Assembly: GCF_004000845.1 (NCBI RefSeq)
Contig: NZ_BIMA01000055.1
Span: forward strand, 1-44,393
Direction of reading: 5' to 3'
From: Paenibacillus koleovorans NBRC 103111
GTDB taxonomy: Bacteria; Bacillota; Bacilli; Paenibacillales; NBRC-103111
Length of the DNA stretch: 44,393 nt
Position numbers and translations under genes: made by a program
Shown: positions 32,867-41,138 of the stretch, piece by piece
Numbering within the stretch: position 1 is the stretch's first letter
How the letters are laid out: the number at the start of each line of letters is the position of its first letter
The notes under the pieces: generated by a model
The model's database searches: none
What the model was told of the DNA's origin: nothing
What the model saw: only the letters and a program-made list of their open reading frames with translations

Positions 32867-33079
32867 CTATAGATCTACCATATACACCTTGTACCACACG
32901 ACCATACCTGCAATCAGCACAAACAGCAGCAGCACCAGGCTGAAATGAAACCAGCGGCTCCACTTGGCGGGATCGTGAGGGTGAATCACCCTCCTGGGCG
33001 GCAGCCTTCTCTCGTCTTCGCTAACCGTTTCCAGTCGATCCATAGAGCCCAAGACCGTATGCTTGGAGTCCCCCGTCAT
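32867..33079 (-). CDS. Small membrane protein next to CPBP protease
   Basis: This 70-residue protein has a charged N-terminal half and one C-terminal helix (FHFSLVLLLFVLIAGMVVWY). Its ATG directly abuts the TAG of the upstream protease gene, so it is probably translated by coupling. The protein is not recognised. A role with the protease is possible but only suggested by position. Confidence 0.7.
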   Translation of the reverse strand: MTGDSKHTVLGSMDRLETVSEDERRLPPRRVIHPHDPAKWSRWFHFSLVLLLFVLIAGMVVWYKVYMVDL

Positions 33080-33673
33080 CTAGCTTTTCCTCCCATAACG
33101 AATTATGCATCCCATCACAAAATCTATAATAAAATGGGCGACTATCGGTGTCCATAGGGTATTAGTCTGAATATAGATCCAGCCTAGGCCATAACTGATA
33201 CTAAAGACCAGGCCGGTCATCAGCCAATGCTTCAAATAGCGGATATGGATGGCCGCGAACAGGATGCTGGTCCAGTATGGCCCGAACGCATGCTGGATCG
33301 CTCCTCGAAACAACAGCTCCTCGCAGACGGACACGATGAACGAAATCACCGCGATATGCCACAAGGCTCGTTTGCCGAACAGCAGCTGGTTGATGCCTCC
33401 GTCATCCGTCACTTCCTCCGGCACGAAGCGCCCTATTAACGCGTCCACTCCAAGCACGACAGCCGCGAATAGGACACCCCATAGCGCGAACTCCGCCCCT
33501 TCCGGCAGCCGGAACAAATGAATCGGATTGCGAGACTGAAAAAATAGAATCGCGATGCCGACAATTAATGTAAGGACTTGCGTGACGTATAAATTCAGGA
33601 TCAGCAGTTGATCCGTCAGCTCCTGCGCCTTCACGACACGGAACTTGATTTGCTTGAAGTTGAATTTTTTCAT
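33080..33673 (-). CDS. CPBP-family intramembrane metalloprotease
   Basis: This 197-residue polytopic membrane protein has the CAAX/bacteriocin-processing protease motif EELLFRG (E118, E119, R123). The histidines expected for metal binding are in FAAIHIRY (about H142) and AHFIID (about H178). B. subtilis YpbD is of this type, near prsW and ypbH. The substrate is unknown. It heads a two-gene unit with the small membrane protein and is divergent from the next gene. Confidence 0.88.
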   Translation of the reverse strand: MKKFNFKQIKFRVVKAQELTDQLLILNLYVTQVLTLIVGIAILFFQSRNPIHLFRLPEGAEFALWGVLFAAVVLGVDALIGRFVPEEVTDDGGINQLLFGKRALWHIAVISFIVSVCEELLFRGAIQHAFGPYWTSILFAAIHIRYLKHWLMTGLVFSISYGLGWIYIQTNTLWTPIVAHFIIDFVMGCIIRYGRKS

Positions 33674-33753
33674 GCCGCTCCTATGTTTGCACGGTTCCCT
33701 TTTCGGAAAAATTCCCCTATACTAGTTTACGACACTGTACAAGGAGCTATTTT

Positions 33754-34677
33754 ATGGAAAGACGACTCAACCGCGCGGATTATTTATTTTCGCTCTTCAC
33801 TGTGTTTTTGCTTGTCTGTATTGCCGGGGCGTTTTTCTATGGAGTCAAAATCGGCCGCGAGAAAACGGAAGCCAAATATGCCGTCATCATGAAAAACCAA
33901 GAAGAAGCGGCACGTATTCCAGGCGCCTACGATCAACAGTATTTGGTCTCGTTCTATCACTCGGTGCTGTCGCCCTATCGGGAGTTCCAGCTCAAATGGT
34001 TCGAGCAGCTGAAGCGGCTGGAGCAAACGTCCCCTTCGCTGGATCCGTCCGATGTGATGAAGGACTTGAGCCGTCTGGCTTCGCAAAAGGTAAACACCGC
34101 TTCCAAGGTTGCCATGTCGAGCTCGTCGCCTCTGTTAGTGGAAGCCCAGCAAAACTACATGAAAAGCTTGCAGCTGTTCGCCGACACGCTGCAGAAATAC
34201 CAGAGCAAGGCGAACGGAATGGCGCCGACCGCATTAGTCGCGGAGCTGGATAAAGACGCCTTCCTGACGGAAGCGAAACGGTTCGCCCTGCAAGGACAGC
34301 AGCAGTTCTACACCGCCATGACCAAGTGGAATGAAACGATGGAGCCGAAAATTCCTGGACTGGAATCGCTATCCAAGACGCCGCTAACAGTCAAGGAATG
34401 GGCGGGTATGAGCCTCATCGTCAAGAACAATGCCTCCGCCAACCTGGTGCTGAACAGCCGGTGGTTCGCTCCGGTCTATCCGCAAGACATCACGTCGCGC
34501 ATCGAAGAGCTGATCGCATCCGGACAAGCCAAGAAAATGAATCTGAACGACATCTCCGCCATTGTCGACATGCTGCTCGGCACGAATGCCGTTCGTCAAG
34601 GCGACTTCATCCAGAGCAAGCTGAAATATTACAACGGCGAGACCTTGCCCCAGCTGCCATTCTTCGCGGAGCCCTGA
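33754..34677 (+). CDS. Anchored extracytoplasmic protein of unknown function
   Basis: This 307-residue protein has one N-terminal membrane helix (YLFSLFTVFLLVCIAGAFFYGV) followed by a long helical region with many Gln, Lys and Ser. I see no lipobox, no catalytic motif and no known repeat. The helical content would suit a structural or scaffold role outside the membrane. AAGGAG precedes the ATG by eight bases. It is divergent from the CPBP gene and convergent with the rhodanese gene. The nine-base gap to the latter leaves no room for a terminator. Confidence 0.78.
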   Translation: MERRLNRADYLFSLFTVFLLVCIAGAFFYGVKIGREKTEAKYAVIMKNQEEAARIPGAYDQQYLVSFYHSVLSPYREFQLKWFEQLKRLEQTSPSLDPSDVMKDLSRLASQKVNTASKVAMSSSSPLLVEAQQNYMKSLQLFADTLQKYQSKANGMAPTALVAELDKDAFLTEAKRFALQGQQQFYTAMTKWNETMEPKIPGLESLSKTPLTVKEWAGMSLIVKNNASANLVLNSRWFAPVYPQDITSRIEELIASGQAKKMNLNDISAIVDMLLGTNAVRQGDFIQSKLKYYNGETLPQLPFFAEP

Positions 34678-34685
34678 GCCCGAAA

Positions 34686-35009
34686 CTAGTCGTATTGGAA
34701 GCCTCGCAGCTCGGCGAACGCCGCCATGCCGCCGTTCACGTTGACGACGTTGTCGAACCCCCGCTCGGCGAGGAAATGACTGACCGTCTCGCTGCGGACA
34801 CCGTGCGCACAAATAATGAACAGCTGTCCTTCGCGAGAAAGCTCCTCCAGACGGCCGGGGATCGTGTTCATCGGCATCAGGATACTCTCATCGAGATGGT
34901 AATAGTCCCATTCGTAGCGCTCTCGTACGTCGACGATCATTCCCTGTTCGGGCGACCAGGCGTTAAGCTTCTCGTGAAACGCCTTTGGTGAAATATACGC
35001 ATAGCTCAT
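34686..35009 (-). CDS. Rhodanese-like sulfurtransferase
   Basis: This 107-residue single-domain rhodanese has the N-terminal block DVRERYEWDYYHLDESI and the active-site loop CAHGVRS with Cys67. It could carry persulfide sulfur or act in phosphate-type chemistry; the substrate is unknown. The gene ends nine bases from the convergent upstream gene. It has a good promoter 85 bases upstream. Confidence 0.9.
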   Translation of the reverse strand: MSYAYISPKAFHEKLNAWSPEQGMIVDVRERYEWDYYHLDESILMPMNTIPGRLEELSREGQLFIICAHGVRSETVSHFLAERGFDNVVNVNGGMAAFAELRGFQYD

Positions 35010-35091
35010 CTTTTGGTTTCTCCGCCTTCCTGCCGCCTTCCTGGCTGCGGGATTTTTTCTTTTGTGTAAACTGGCGTATGCTTATACAGTA

Positions 35092-35120
35092 ACAATAGCG
35101 AAAATGAAGCCATTGTTCAA
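35092..35120 (-). promoter_or_regulatory. Promoter of the rhodanese gene
   Basis: On the minus strand TTGAAC (35120-35115) and TATTGT (35097-35092) are separated by 17 bases. Confidence 0.6.
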
Positions 35121-35232
35121 CAAGCCGCAGCCGGTAAAAAGAACGTTCCACCCGTTCCCGGCGCAATTGTGAAGATTGTTTGACGAATGGGAGAGCGCGG
35201 GGAATTGTTGTCACAAATATGTCTTTAAATGA

Positions 35233-35261
35233 TTGACAGCGCGAAACCCGCATGGTACAGT
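35233..35261 (+). promoter_or_regulatory. Promoter of serA leader
   Basis: TTGACA at 35233-35238 and TACAGT at 35256-35261 are separated by exactly 17 bases. The predicted start near 35268 opens the T-box leader. Confidence 0.82.
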
Positions 35262-35267
35262 AGGTAA

Positions 35268-35590
35268 CAAAGTTGAACTCGTTATTGGCTGTGACGGAGA
35301 CTCCGATAAATGATCATCTTGCAGAAAGCCGGTGGACGCTGCGAACCGGTAGCTGATCTTATCCTTTCCACTCCCGAGCCACCTCGCGAAAACTCGCCTC
35401 TCGGCGAACGAAGCGAGGTCGGTCCCAAGACCGTTATCTCTTGTTCGGTTGCGATCGGCATGACCATGATCCCAACCGGCTAAGGCCGCTTGCGCAAGCA
35501 AACCGGCAAATTAGGGTGGCACCGCGAACCAAACTCTCGTCCCTTCATACGTCCTAGTCGTCGTATGGAGTTCGAGAGTTTTTTTGCGAT
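35268..35590 (+). promoter_or_regulatory. T-box riboswitch controlling serA, probably serine-specific
   Basis: The leader has the invariant T-box sequence AGGGTGGCACCGCG at 35513-35526, a stem I with the GAAAGCCGGT...GAACCGG apical part (about 35320-35350), and a terminator. That terminator pairs AACTCTCG (35532-35539) with CGAGAGTT (35573-35580) before a T7 run. Uncharged tRNA would pair with the TGGC bulge and prevent termination. The C after TGG pairs with a G discriminator base, as in tRNA-Ser. A TCC (Ser) followed by A at 35367-35370 is a candidate specifier, not proven. The downstream gene starts serine synthesis, which agrees. Confidence 0.92.
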
Positions 35591-35623
35591 TTCTTATTAC
35601 ATTTTCAGGGAGGCAATCACAGC

Positions 35624-37213
35624 ATGTACAAAGTGTTAGTATCGGATGCAATAAGCGATCACGGCTTGCAGCAATTAACGGATGCAGCCGACGTGGTGTT
35701 GGACAAGAAAACGGGACTGAGCGAAGATGAGCTCGTCGCCATTATCGGCGGTTACGACGCGCTGCTCGTACGCAGCCAGACGCGCGTGACGAAGCGGATT
35801 ATGGAGGCCGGCACGAATTTGAAGGTGATTGGCCGCGCCGGTGTCGGCGTCGACAATATCGATCTTGACGCCGCCACGACATGCGGCATCGTCGTCATCA
35901 ACGCTCCGGACGGCAATACGATCACGACCTGCGAGCATACCTTCGCCATGATGATGGCACTCGCCCGCCACATCCCGCAGGCTTACCGCAAGACGGTCGA
36001 AGGCGTCTGGGACCGCAAGTCGTTCCTCGGCGTCGAGCTCCGCAACAAGACGCTCGGCGTGCTCGGCCTCGGCCGGATCGGCACCGAAGTGGCGAAGCGA
36101 GCGATTGCGTTCGGCATGACGATCCTCGGCTACGACCCGTTCATGAGCGAGGAGCGCGCCTCCAAGATGGGGATCAAGCTGTCCAGCGTGGAAGAGATTA
36201 TTCGCAACGCGGATTTCATCACGGTGCATACGCCGCTCACTCCCGAGACGCGTCACATGATCTCGAAGCCGCAGTTCGACATCATGAAACGCGGCATGCG
36301 CATCGTCAACTGCGCCCGCGGCGGCATCATCGACGAGCTGGCGCTGGTCGAAGCGATCGACGAAGGGATTGTAGCCGGCGCCGCCTTCGACGTGTTCGAG
36401 GAAGAGCCGCCGCGTCCGGATCATCCGTTCCTGGCACATACCAAGATCGTCGTGACGCCTCACTTGGGCGCCTCTACGGTAGAGGCACAAGAGAACGTTG
36501 CGATCGACGTATCCGAGCAGGTGCTGAATATTTTGCGCGACGCGCCATTCAAGAACGCCGTGAACATGCCGCCGATCGCCGCGGAAGTGCTGAACAAAAT
36601 TCAACCGTACTTCAACCTGTGCGAGAAGCTGGGCCTTGCGCTGGCCCAAATTACCGAAGGCGCCGTGCAAGAAATCAAAATTCATTACTCCGGCGATATC
36701 GCCGAATTCGATACGAATCCGCTCACTCGTTTCGTGCTGAAGGGCGTGCTGTCGCATCACCTCGGCAAAGAGCAAGTGAACATTGTAAATGCAACCCATC
36801 TAGCGAAACAGCGCGACGTGAACGTCGTCGTCGAGAAAGCTTCGACCGTTCAGACATTCGCGAACATGGTTACCGTCACGCTCAAGACGAAGGACGAAGA
36901 GCGCTGGTTGTCCGGCACGATGCTGGCGGGCTACGGCGAGCGGATCGTACGCTTCGGCCCTTACCCGGTCGACATCGCGCCGGAGGGCAACATCCTGCTC
37001 ATCTCGCACAACGACAAACCCGGCATTATCGGGAAAGTCGGCACGCTGCTCGGCAACAACGACGTCAACATCGCGACGATGCAAGTGGGCCGGACGGACA
37101 TGGGCGGCTCGGCCGTTATGCTGCTTACGATCGACAAGCATACGCCGAAGCATGTGCTCGACGAGCTCGGCAAGCTGCCGGAGCTGAAGCGCGTACGCGA
37201 GATCGTCCTGTAA
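35624..37213 (+). CDS. serA: D-3-phosphoglycerate dehydrogenase
   Basis: SerA oxidises 3-phosphoglycerate in the first step of serine synthesis. The 529-residue protein is the long type. It has the NAD-binding loop GLGRIG (148-153), NCARGG with the substrate Arg (229-234), the catalytic His in TPHLGAST (H280), an intervening ASB domain and a C-terminal ACT domain from about 455. The ACT domain would give serine feedback. GGGAGG precedes the ATG by about 10 bases. Expression is controlled by the T-box leader. It ends facing resE with a shared terminator. Confidence 0.97.
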   Translation: MYKVLVSDAISDHGLQQLTDAADVVLDKKTGLSEDELVAIIGGYDALLVRSQTRVTKRIMEAGTNLKVIGRAGVGVDNIDLDAATTCGIVVINAPDGNTITTCEHTFAMMMALARHIPQAYRKTVEGVWDRKSFLGVELRNKTLGVLGLGRIGTEVAKRAIAFGMTILGYDPFMSEERASKMGIKLSSVEEIIRNADFITVHTPLTPETRHMISKPQFDIMKRGMRIVNCARGGIIDELALVEAIDEGIVAGAAFDVFEEEPPRPDHPFLAHTKIVVTPHLGASTVEAQENVAIDVSEQVLNILRDAPFKNAVNMPPIAAEVLNKIQPYFNLCEKLGLALAQITEGAVQEIKIHYSGDIAEFDTNPLTRFVLKGVLSHHLGKEQVNIVNATHLAKQRDVNVVVEKASTVQTFANMVTVTLKTKDEERWLSGTMLAGYGERIVRFGPYPVDIAPEGNILLISHNDKPGIIGKVGTLLGNNDVNIATMQVGRTDMGGSAVMLLTIDKHTPKHVLDELGKLPELKRVREIVL

Positions 37214-37285
37214 GCTACATTGTGCAGGGTGCTGCGCAGGCTTAAGATGTTCCACGATTAACAAGATTAATTCGGTTGTTTCAAC

Positions 37286-37329
37286 AAAAAAGGATTTTTC
37301 CGATCCAGTTATCGGAAAAATCCTTTTTT
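37286..37329. terminator. Bidirectional terminator between serA and resE
   Basis: A perfect 19-bp stem (AAAAAAGGATTTTTCCGAT and its complement, loop of six) lies between convergent genes and has A and T runs on both sides. Confidence 0.92.
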
Positions 37330-37330
37330 C

Positions 37331-39124
37331 CTATGCGGAATGATTAGGAATGGTGATGGAAAATGTCGTCCCCTTGCCCTTCTCGCTTTCGGCCGAAATC
37401 GTGCCTTGATGCGCCTCCACGATGTTCTTCACGATAGCCAGACCGAGTCCTGTACCGCCGGAGCCGGCGCTTCCCCGCGTTCGAGCTTTATCCGCCTTGT
37501 AGAACCGTTCGAATATATAGGGCAAATCCTCCTGCGGAATCCCTTGCCCTTCGTCTCTTACCTGCAGCAGCAACATCGGGTTCCCTCCCGCGCTCTTCTG
37601 CTCGACCGCTCTTATTTCCACATGCCCGTCTGAAGTACTGTGACGAATGGCGTTGTCCAACAAGTTGGTGAACACTTGCTCGAGCCGGTCCTCGTCGCCC
37701 TTCTGCAGCTCGAGCCGATCGGGCTCGAAGCGGACGAGCAGCTGCAACCCTTTGTCCCTGGCGAGCACCGAGAACTTGCGCTGCACGCGGCTCACGAGCG
37801 CATTCAGATCGACCGGCCCGAACTGCATCTCGAGATGGCCGGCTTCCATACGGGCCAGATCGAGCAAATCCTGCACGAGCCGGCCCATCCGCAGCGACTC
37901 GTCATGGATCACCTGAGCGATGTCATGTCGCTCCTCCGGCGTGGAAGCGATGTCGTCGAGGAGCGCCTCGCTATAGCCTTGGAGCATCGAGAGCGGCGTC
38001 CTCAGCTCGTGCGAGACGTTGGCGACGAAGTCTTTGCGCAGCTTGTCGAGCTTGAACTCCTCCGACACGTCGCGCAGTACCGCTACAGCGCCGCGCAGAG
38101 CCTCTCCGGAGTACAAGGGGGCCATCACAACGGAATAGACGGCGGCGCGTACCTGTATCGTGGACACCTTCTCCCGTCCCTCCTGCAGCACCGCGTCGTA
38201 CAACGGCTGAAGCGGCGCAGGCACGGCCCCGCCGGCATCCTCGGACCAGCCCAACTCTCTCCATTCCTGCACGAGCTTCTCGCCCTTCGGGTTCGTCAGG
38301 ATGACGGCTCCTTTGGCGTCTAGCGTCACGACCGCGTCCGTCATGCTTCGCAGCACGCTGGCGAGATGCTCCTTCTCATGATTAAGCGCATGGATCGTCT
38401 CGTCGAGGCGGCCGGCCATATGATTGAACGCCTTCGCCAGCTCGCCGATCTCATCGCTGGAGCTTGCCGGAACTCGGGTCCGGTATTCCCCCATCGTGAT
38501 GAAGTCGGCCGCTTTTTTCATCTGCAAGAGCGGCTGCGTAATCCGGCTCGAGAGGAAAAACGCGAACAAGGTGGTGAGCAGAAAACCAACTACGCCTGCG
38601 ATTAAAAATAAGTTCCGGAAGTAGGCTTGCGTATAGCTGAGCGTCATCTGCGATTGATAAATGAGCACGACGCCGCCCGGCATATCAGGCTGGGGCACGG
38701 CAACGGCCAGAAACCGTTTGCCGCTCTGCGGATCGATGAAAATGCGTTTCTTCGGCTCGCCCTTGAGCACGGCATTCAGATCGTCTTGTGTGAAAATGTC
38801 GATCGCCTTGAATATCGGCAGTTGCATCGTCCCAGGAGCGGAGAACCGCTCGCTCAGCTTGGAGTCCAGCACGACGGCGGCGGCATCCTGCGCCGCCAGC
38901 AGCTCATTGACGGCGTTCATGTAGCTGACGTCGTCCGTATGGTTGCCTAAGTCCACAGACACTTTGGAGGCCAGTTTTTGCAAACTGACCTCCTGGTCTT
39001 TCGAATTCGCGAAGCTCGTATTTAGAAATTGCCCCATGAAAATCCCGTTTATCAGCAGCACAACTGCGACCAACGCGATGATCGTCATCCATAGCTTGCC
39101 TACGACGCTTTTCCACAGTCTCAC
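37331..39124 (-). CDS. resE: Sensor histidine kinase ResE
   Basis: This 597-residue kinase has two membrane helices (about 12-34 and 171-192) around an extracytoplasmic sensor domain. A HAMP region (193-245), a PAS-like domain (250-355), a HisKA domain with phospho-His in NVSHELRTP (H372) and a HATPase domain with DEGQGIP and GGTGLGLAIV follow. It follows resD by one base and resembles ResE in layout. In B. subtilis ResDE responds to oxygen limitation and nitric oxide. The start is GTG at 39124. Confidence 0.94.
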   Translation of the reverse strand: MRLWKSVVGKLWMTIIALVAVVLLINGIFMGQFLNTSFANSKDQEVSLQKLASKVSVDLGNHTDDVSYMNAVNELLAAQDAAAVVLDSKLSERFSAPGTMQLPIFKAIDIFTQDDLNAVLKGEPKKRIFIDPQSGKRFLAVAVPQPDMPGGVVLIYQSQMTLSYTQAYFRNLFLIAGVVGFLLTTLFAFFLSSRITQPLLQMKKAADFITMGEYRTRVPASSSDEIGELAKAFNHMAGRLDETIHALNHEKEHLASVLRSMTDAVVTLDAKGAVILTNPKGEKLVQEWRELGWSEDAGGAVPAPLQPLYDAVLQEGREKVSTIQVRAAVYSVVMAPLYSGEALRGAVAVLRDVSEEFKLDKLRKDFVANVSHELRTPLSMLQGYSEALLDDIASTPEERHDIAQVIHDESLRMGRLVQDLLDLARMEAGHLEMQFGPVDLNALVSRVQRKFSVLARDKGLQLLVRFEPDRLELQKGDEDRLEQVFTNLLDNAIRHSTSDGHVEIRAVEQKSAGGNPMLLLQVRDEGQGIPQEDLPYIFERFYKADKARTRGSAGSGGTGLGLAIVKNIVEAHQGTISAESEKGKGTTFSITIPNHSA

Positions 39125-39125
39125 G

Positions 39126-39845
39126 TTATTTAGGCACCTCGAGCTTGTATCCGACGCCCCACACCGTTGTGATCATGGAGGCGGCATCCGCGGACACTTT
39201 GTTCAATTTCTCGCGCAGCCGCTTCACATGCGTATCGACAGTCCGCAAGTCGCCAAAAAACTCATAGTTCCATACATCCTTCAGCAAATCCTCGCGCGAG
39301 AACACTTTGTCCGGCGAAGAAGCCAAGTAATGCAGCAACTCGTATTCCTTTGGCGTCAGCGCGACTTCTTGACCGCCCGCCGTAACCCGGTGAGCGTCAT
39401 GCTCGATCAGCAAGTTCGGGAACACGATATTGTTGCTCGTATTGAGCGTCTCTTTGGCCAAATACGCCGTCGCCGAGGAGCGGCGAAGAATCGCCTTGAC
39501 CCGATAGATCACCTCGCGCGGGCTGAACGGCTTCACGACATAATCGTCGGCGCCTACCTCGAACCCTTGCACGCGATTCGCCTCTTCGCCCTTCGCGGTC
39601 AGCATGATGACCGGCGTCGCCTTCACTTGGCGCAGCCGGGTGCATACCTCGATGCCGTCCATCCCCGGCAGCATCAGATCGAGCAGCACGAGATCGAAAT
39701 CCTTGTCCACCGCCTTGGCGAGAGCCGACTCGCCGTCCTCCGCCTCCTCGATCGAGAAGCCTTCCTTCTCCAAATACATGCGCAGCAGGCGGCGAATTCG
39801 TTCCTCATCGTCCACGATCAAGATGTTCGCTTTCATCTCCGACAT
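39126..39845 (-). CDS. resD: Response regulator ResD
   Basis: This 239-residue OmpR-type regulator has a receiver domain with DD at 12-13, phospho-Asp56 and Lys105, then a winged helix C-terminal domain. The sequence NYEFFGDLRTVDTHVKRLREK is close to B. subtilis ResD. It activates genes for cytochrome biogenesis and anaerobic respiration. It lies after resABC and before resE in the usual order. It may also have its own promoter, which I did not identify. Confidence 0.96.
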   Translation of the reverse strand: MSEMKANILIVDDEERIRRLLRMYLEKEGFSIEEAEDGESALAKAVDKDFDLVLLDLMLPGMDGIEVCTRLRQVKATPVIMLTAKGEEANRVQGFEVGADDYVVKPFSPREVIYRVKAILRRSSATAYLAKETLNTSNNIVFPNLLIEHDAHRVTAGGQEVALTPKEYELLHYLASSPDKVFSREDLLKDVWNYEFFGDLRTVDTHVKRLREKLNKVSADAASMITTVWGVGYKLEVPK

Positions 39846-39878
39846 GAGCTTGACCTCCTTTGAGCTTGAGCTCTCTTG

Positions 39879-41138
39879 CTAGACGCCGGCATAGGAATGC
39901 AGCCCGGCAATGATCAGATTCACTCCGATAAGCGTAAACATAACGATAATAAAGCCGATGACCGACATCCAGGCCGACTTGCGGCCGTGCCAGCCGCGGG
40001 ACAAGCGGAAATGCAGGTAGGCGGTATAGAATAGCCATGTGATAAGCGCCCATACTTCCTTCGGATCCCAGCCCCAGAAGCGGCCCCAAGCCTCCGACGC
40101 CCAGATCATCGCGAACACGAGCGCTCCGAGGGTGAAGACCGGGAATCCGATCGCAATCGCGCGGTAGCTGATCTCGTCCAAATCTTCGGCGTCCATCCCT
40201 TGCATCACCGGGTTGATCGCGGCGCCGATCGGCTTGCGCAGCACGAGACGCGCCAAGCCGTACAGGACGCCGGCGATGATGAACGACCAGATGACCGTGT
40301 TCAGCTTGCGGCCGGCATTCACTCCGTTCATCCAAGACGGAGCGGTCAGCAGCGGCTTGTCCACCCCGAGGAACGAATCCATCTTCACCAAATTGCTGTT
40401 GTAAGGCTTCACAATCGGCGGCAGTACGTAGTCGACGAATTCCGTCGCCGTTACTTCTTGACCGGCTTTATCGATCTGGACCACTTCCCGGCTGAATTGC
40501 GCCTCATAGCCGATGCCTTTGAAAGCAAAGACGCCGACAATGAACGACACAATCAGCAGCACGGTGAAAATGGTAAACTCTACACCGCGGCGTTCCCGAC
40601 GTGACTTCGCGCTGTCTTCCTTGTAGTCTACCACCCGAATCAAGTACATCAGGCCGGCGGCAAATCCAACCGCGAAGAACGCCTCCCCCGCGGCCGCAGT
40701 CGTCACGTGAATTTTCAGCCAATAGCTTTGCAACGCCGGAATGAGCGGTTGGATATCATGAGGGAATACCGATGCATAAGCCAGGATGATGAAGCCGACC
40801 GGCATCGCGAACACACCGAGCACCGGTTGCTTATAAATTAAGTAGACGATAATGAAGGCGACCATCGTCATCATGGCCAGGAACGTCATGAATTCGAACA
40901 TGTTGCTCGTCGGGATGCGACCGGCCGCCGCCCAACGAGTGAAGAAGAACGTGATGTGCGTGACGAGCCCGAGCACCGCCACCCCGAACGCAATGCGGCT
41001 CCACAGCCGTACATGCTCGTGAGGCTCGCGTGCGCTGAACCGTTTGCCGGTAATCGAGATGACGAATATCCCGAACGACAAGCAATAGAAAATAAATGAA
41101 AACAATAAAAACGTGCTGCTGACCGACTCTAATGTCAC
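39879..41138 (-). CDS. resC: Cytochrome c biogenesis protein ResC (CcsA type)
   Basis: This 419-residue polytopic membrane protein has the heme-handling tryptophan-rich motif WGRFWGWDPKEVW, typical of CcsA/ResC, and conserved His residues in several helices. With ResB it forms the system II heme-ligation complex that attaches heme to apocytochrome c outside the membrane. The start is GTG at 41138, overlapping the resB stop by four bases (GTGA). Confidence 0.95.
   Translation of the reverse strand: MTLESVSSTFLLFSFIFYCLSFGIFVISITGKRFSAREPHEHVRLWSRIAFGVAVLGLVTHITFFFTRWAAAGRIPTSNMFEFMTFLAMMTMVAFIIVYLIYKQPVLGVFAMPVGFIILAYASVFPHDIQPLIPALQSYWLKIHVTTAAAGEAFFAVGFAAGLMYLIRVVDYKEDSAKSRRERRGVEFTIFTVLLIVSFIVGVFAFKGIGYEAQFSREVVQIDKAGQEVTATEFVDYVLPPIVKPYNSNLVKMDSFLGVDKPLLTAPSWMNGVNAGRKLNTVIWSFIIAGVLYGLARLVLRKPIGAAINPVMQGMDAEDLDEISYRAIAIGFPVFTLGALVFAMIWASEAWGRFWGWDPKEVWALITWLFYTAYLHFRLSRGWHGRKSAWMSVIGFIIVMFTLIGVNLIIAGLHSYAGV

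Noticed and set aside
35881-37245. Plus-strand 454-codon frame and minus-strand 374-codon frame over serA
   Set aside because: serA has full family motifs in its own frame, and the others are out-of-frame shadows rich in Arg or His.
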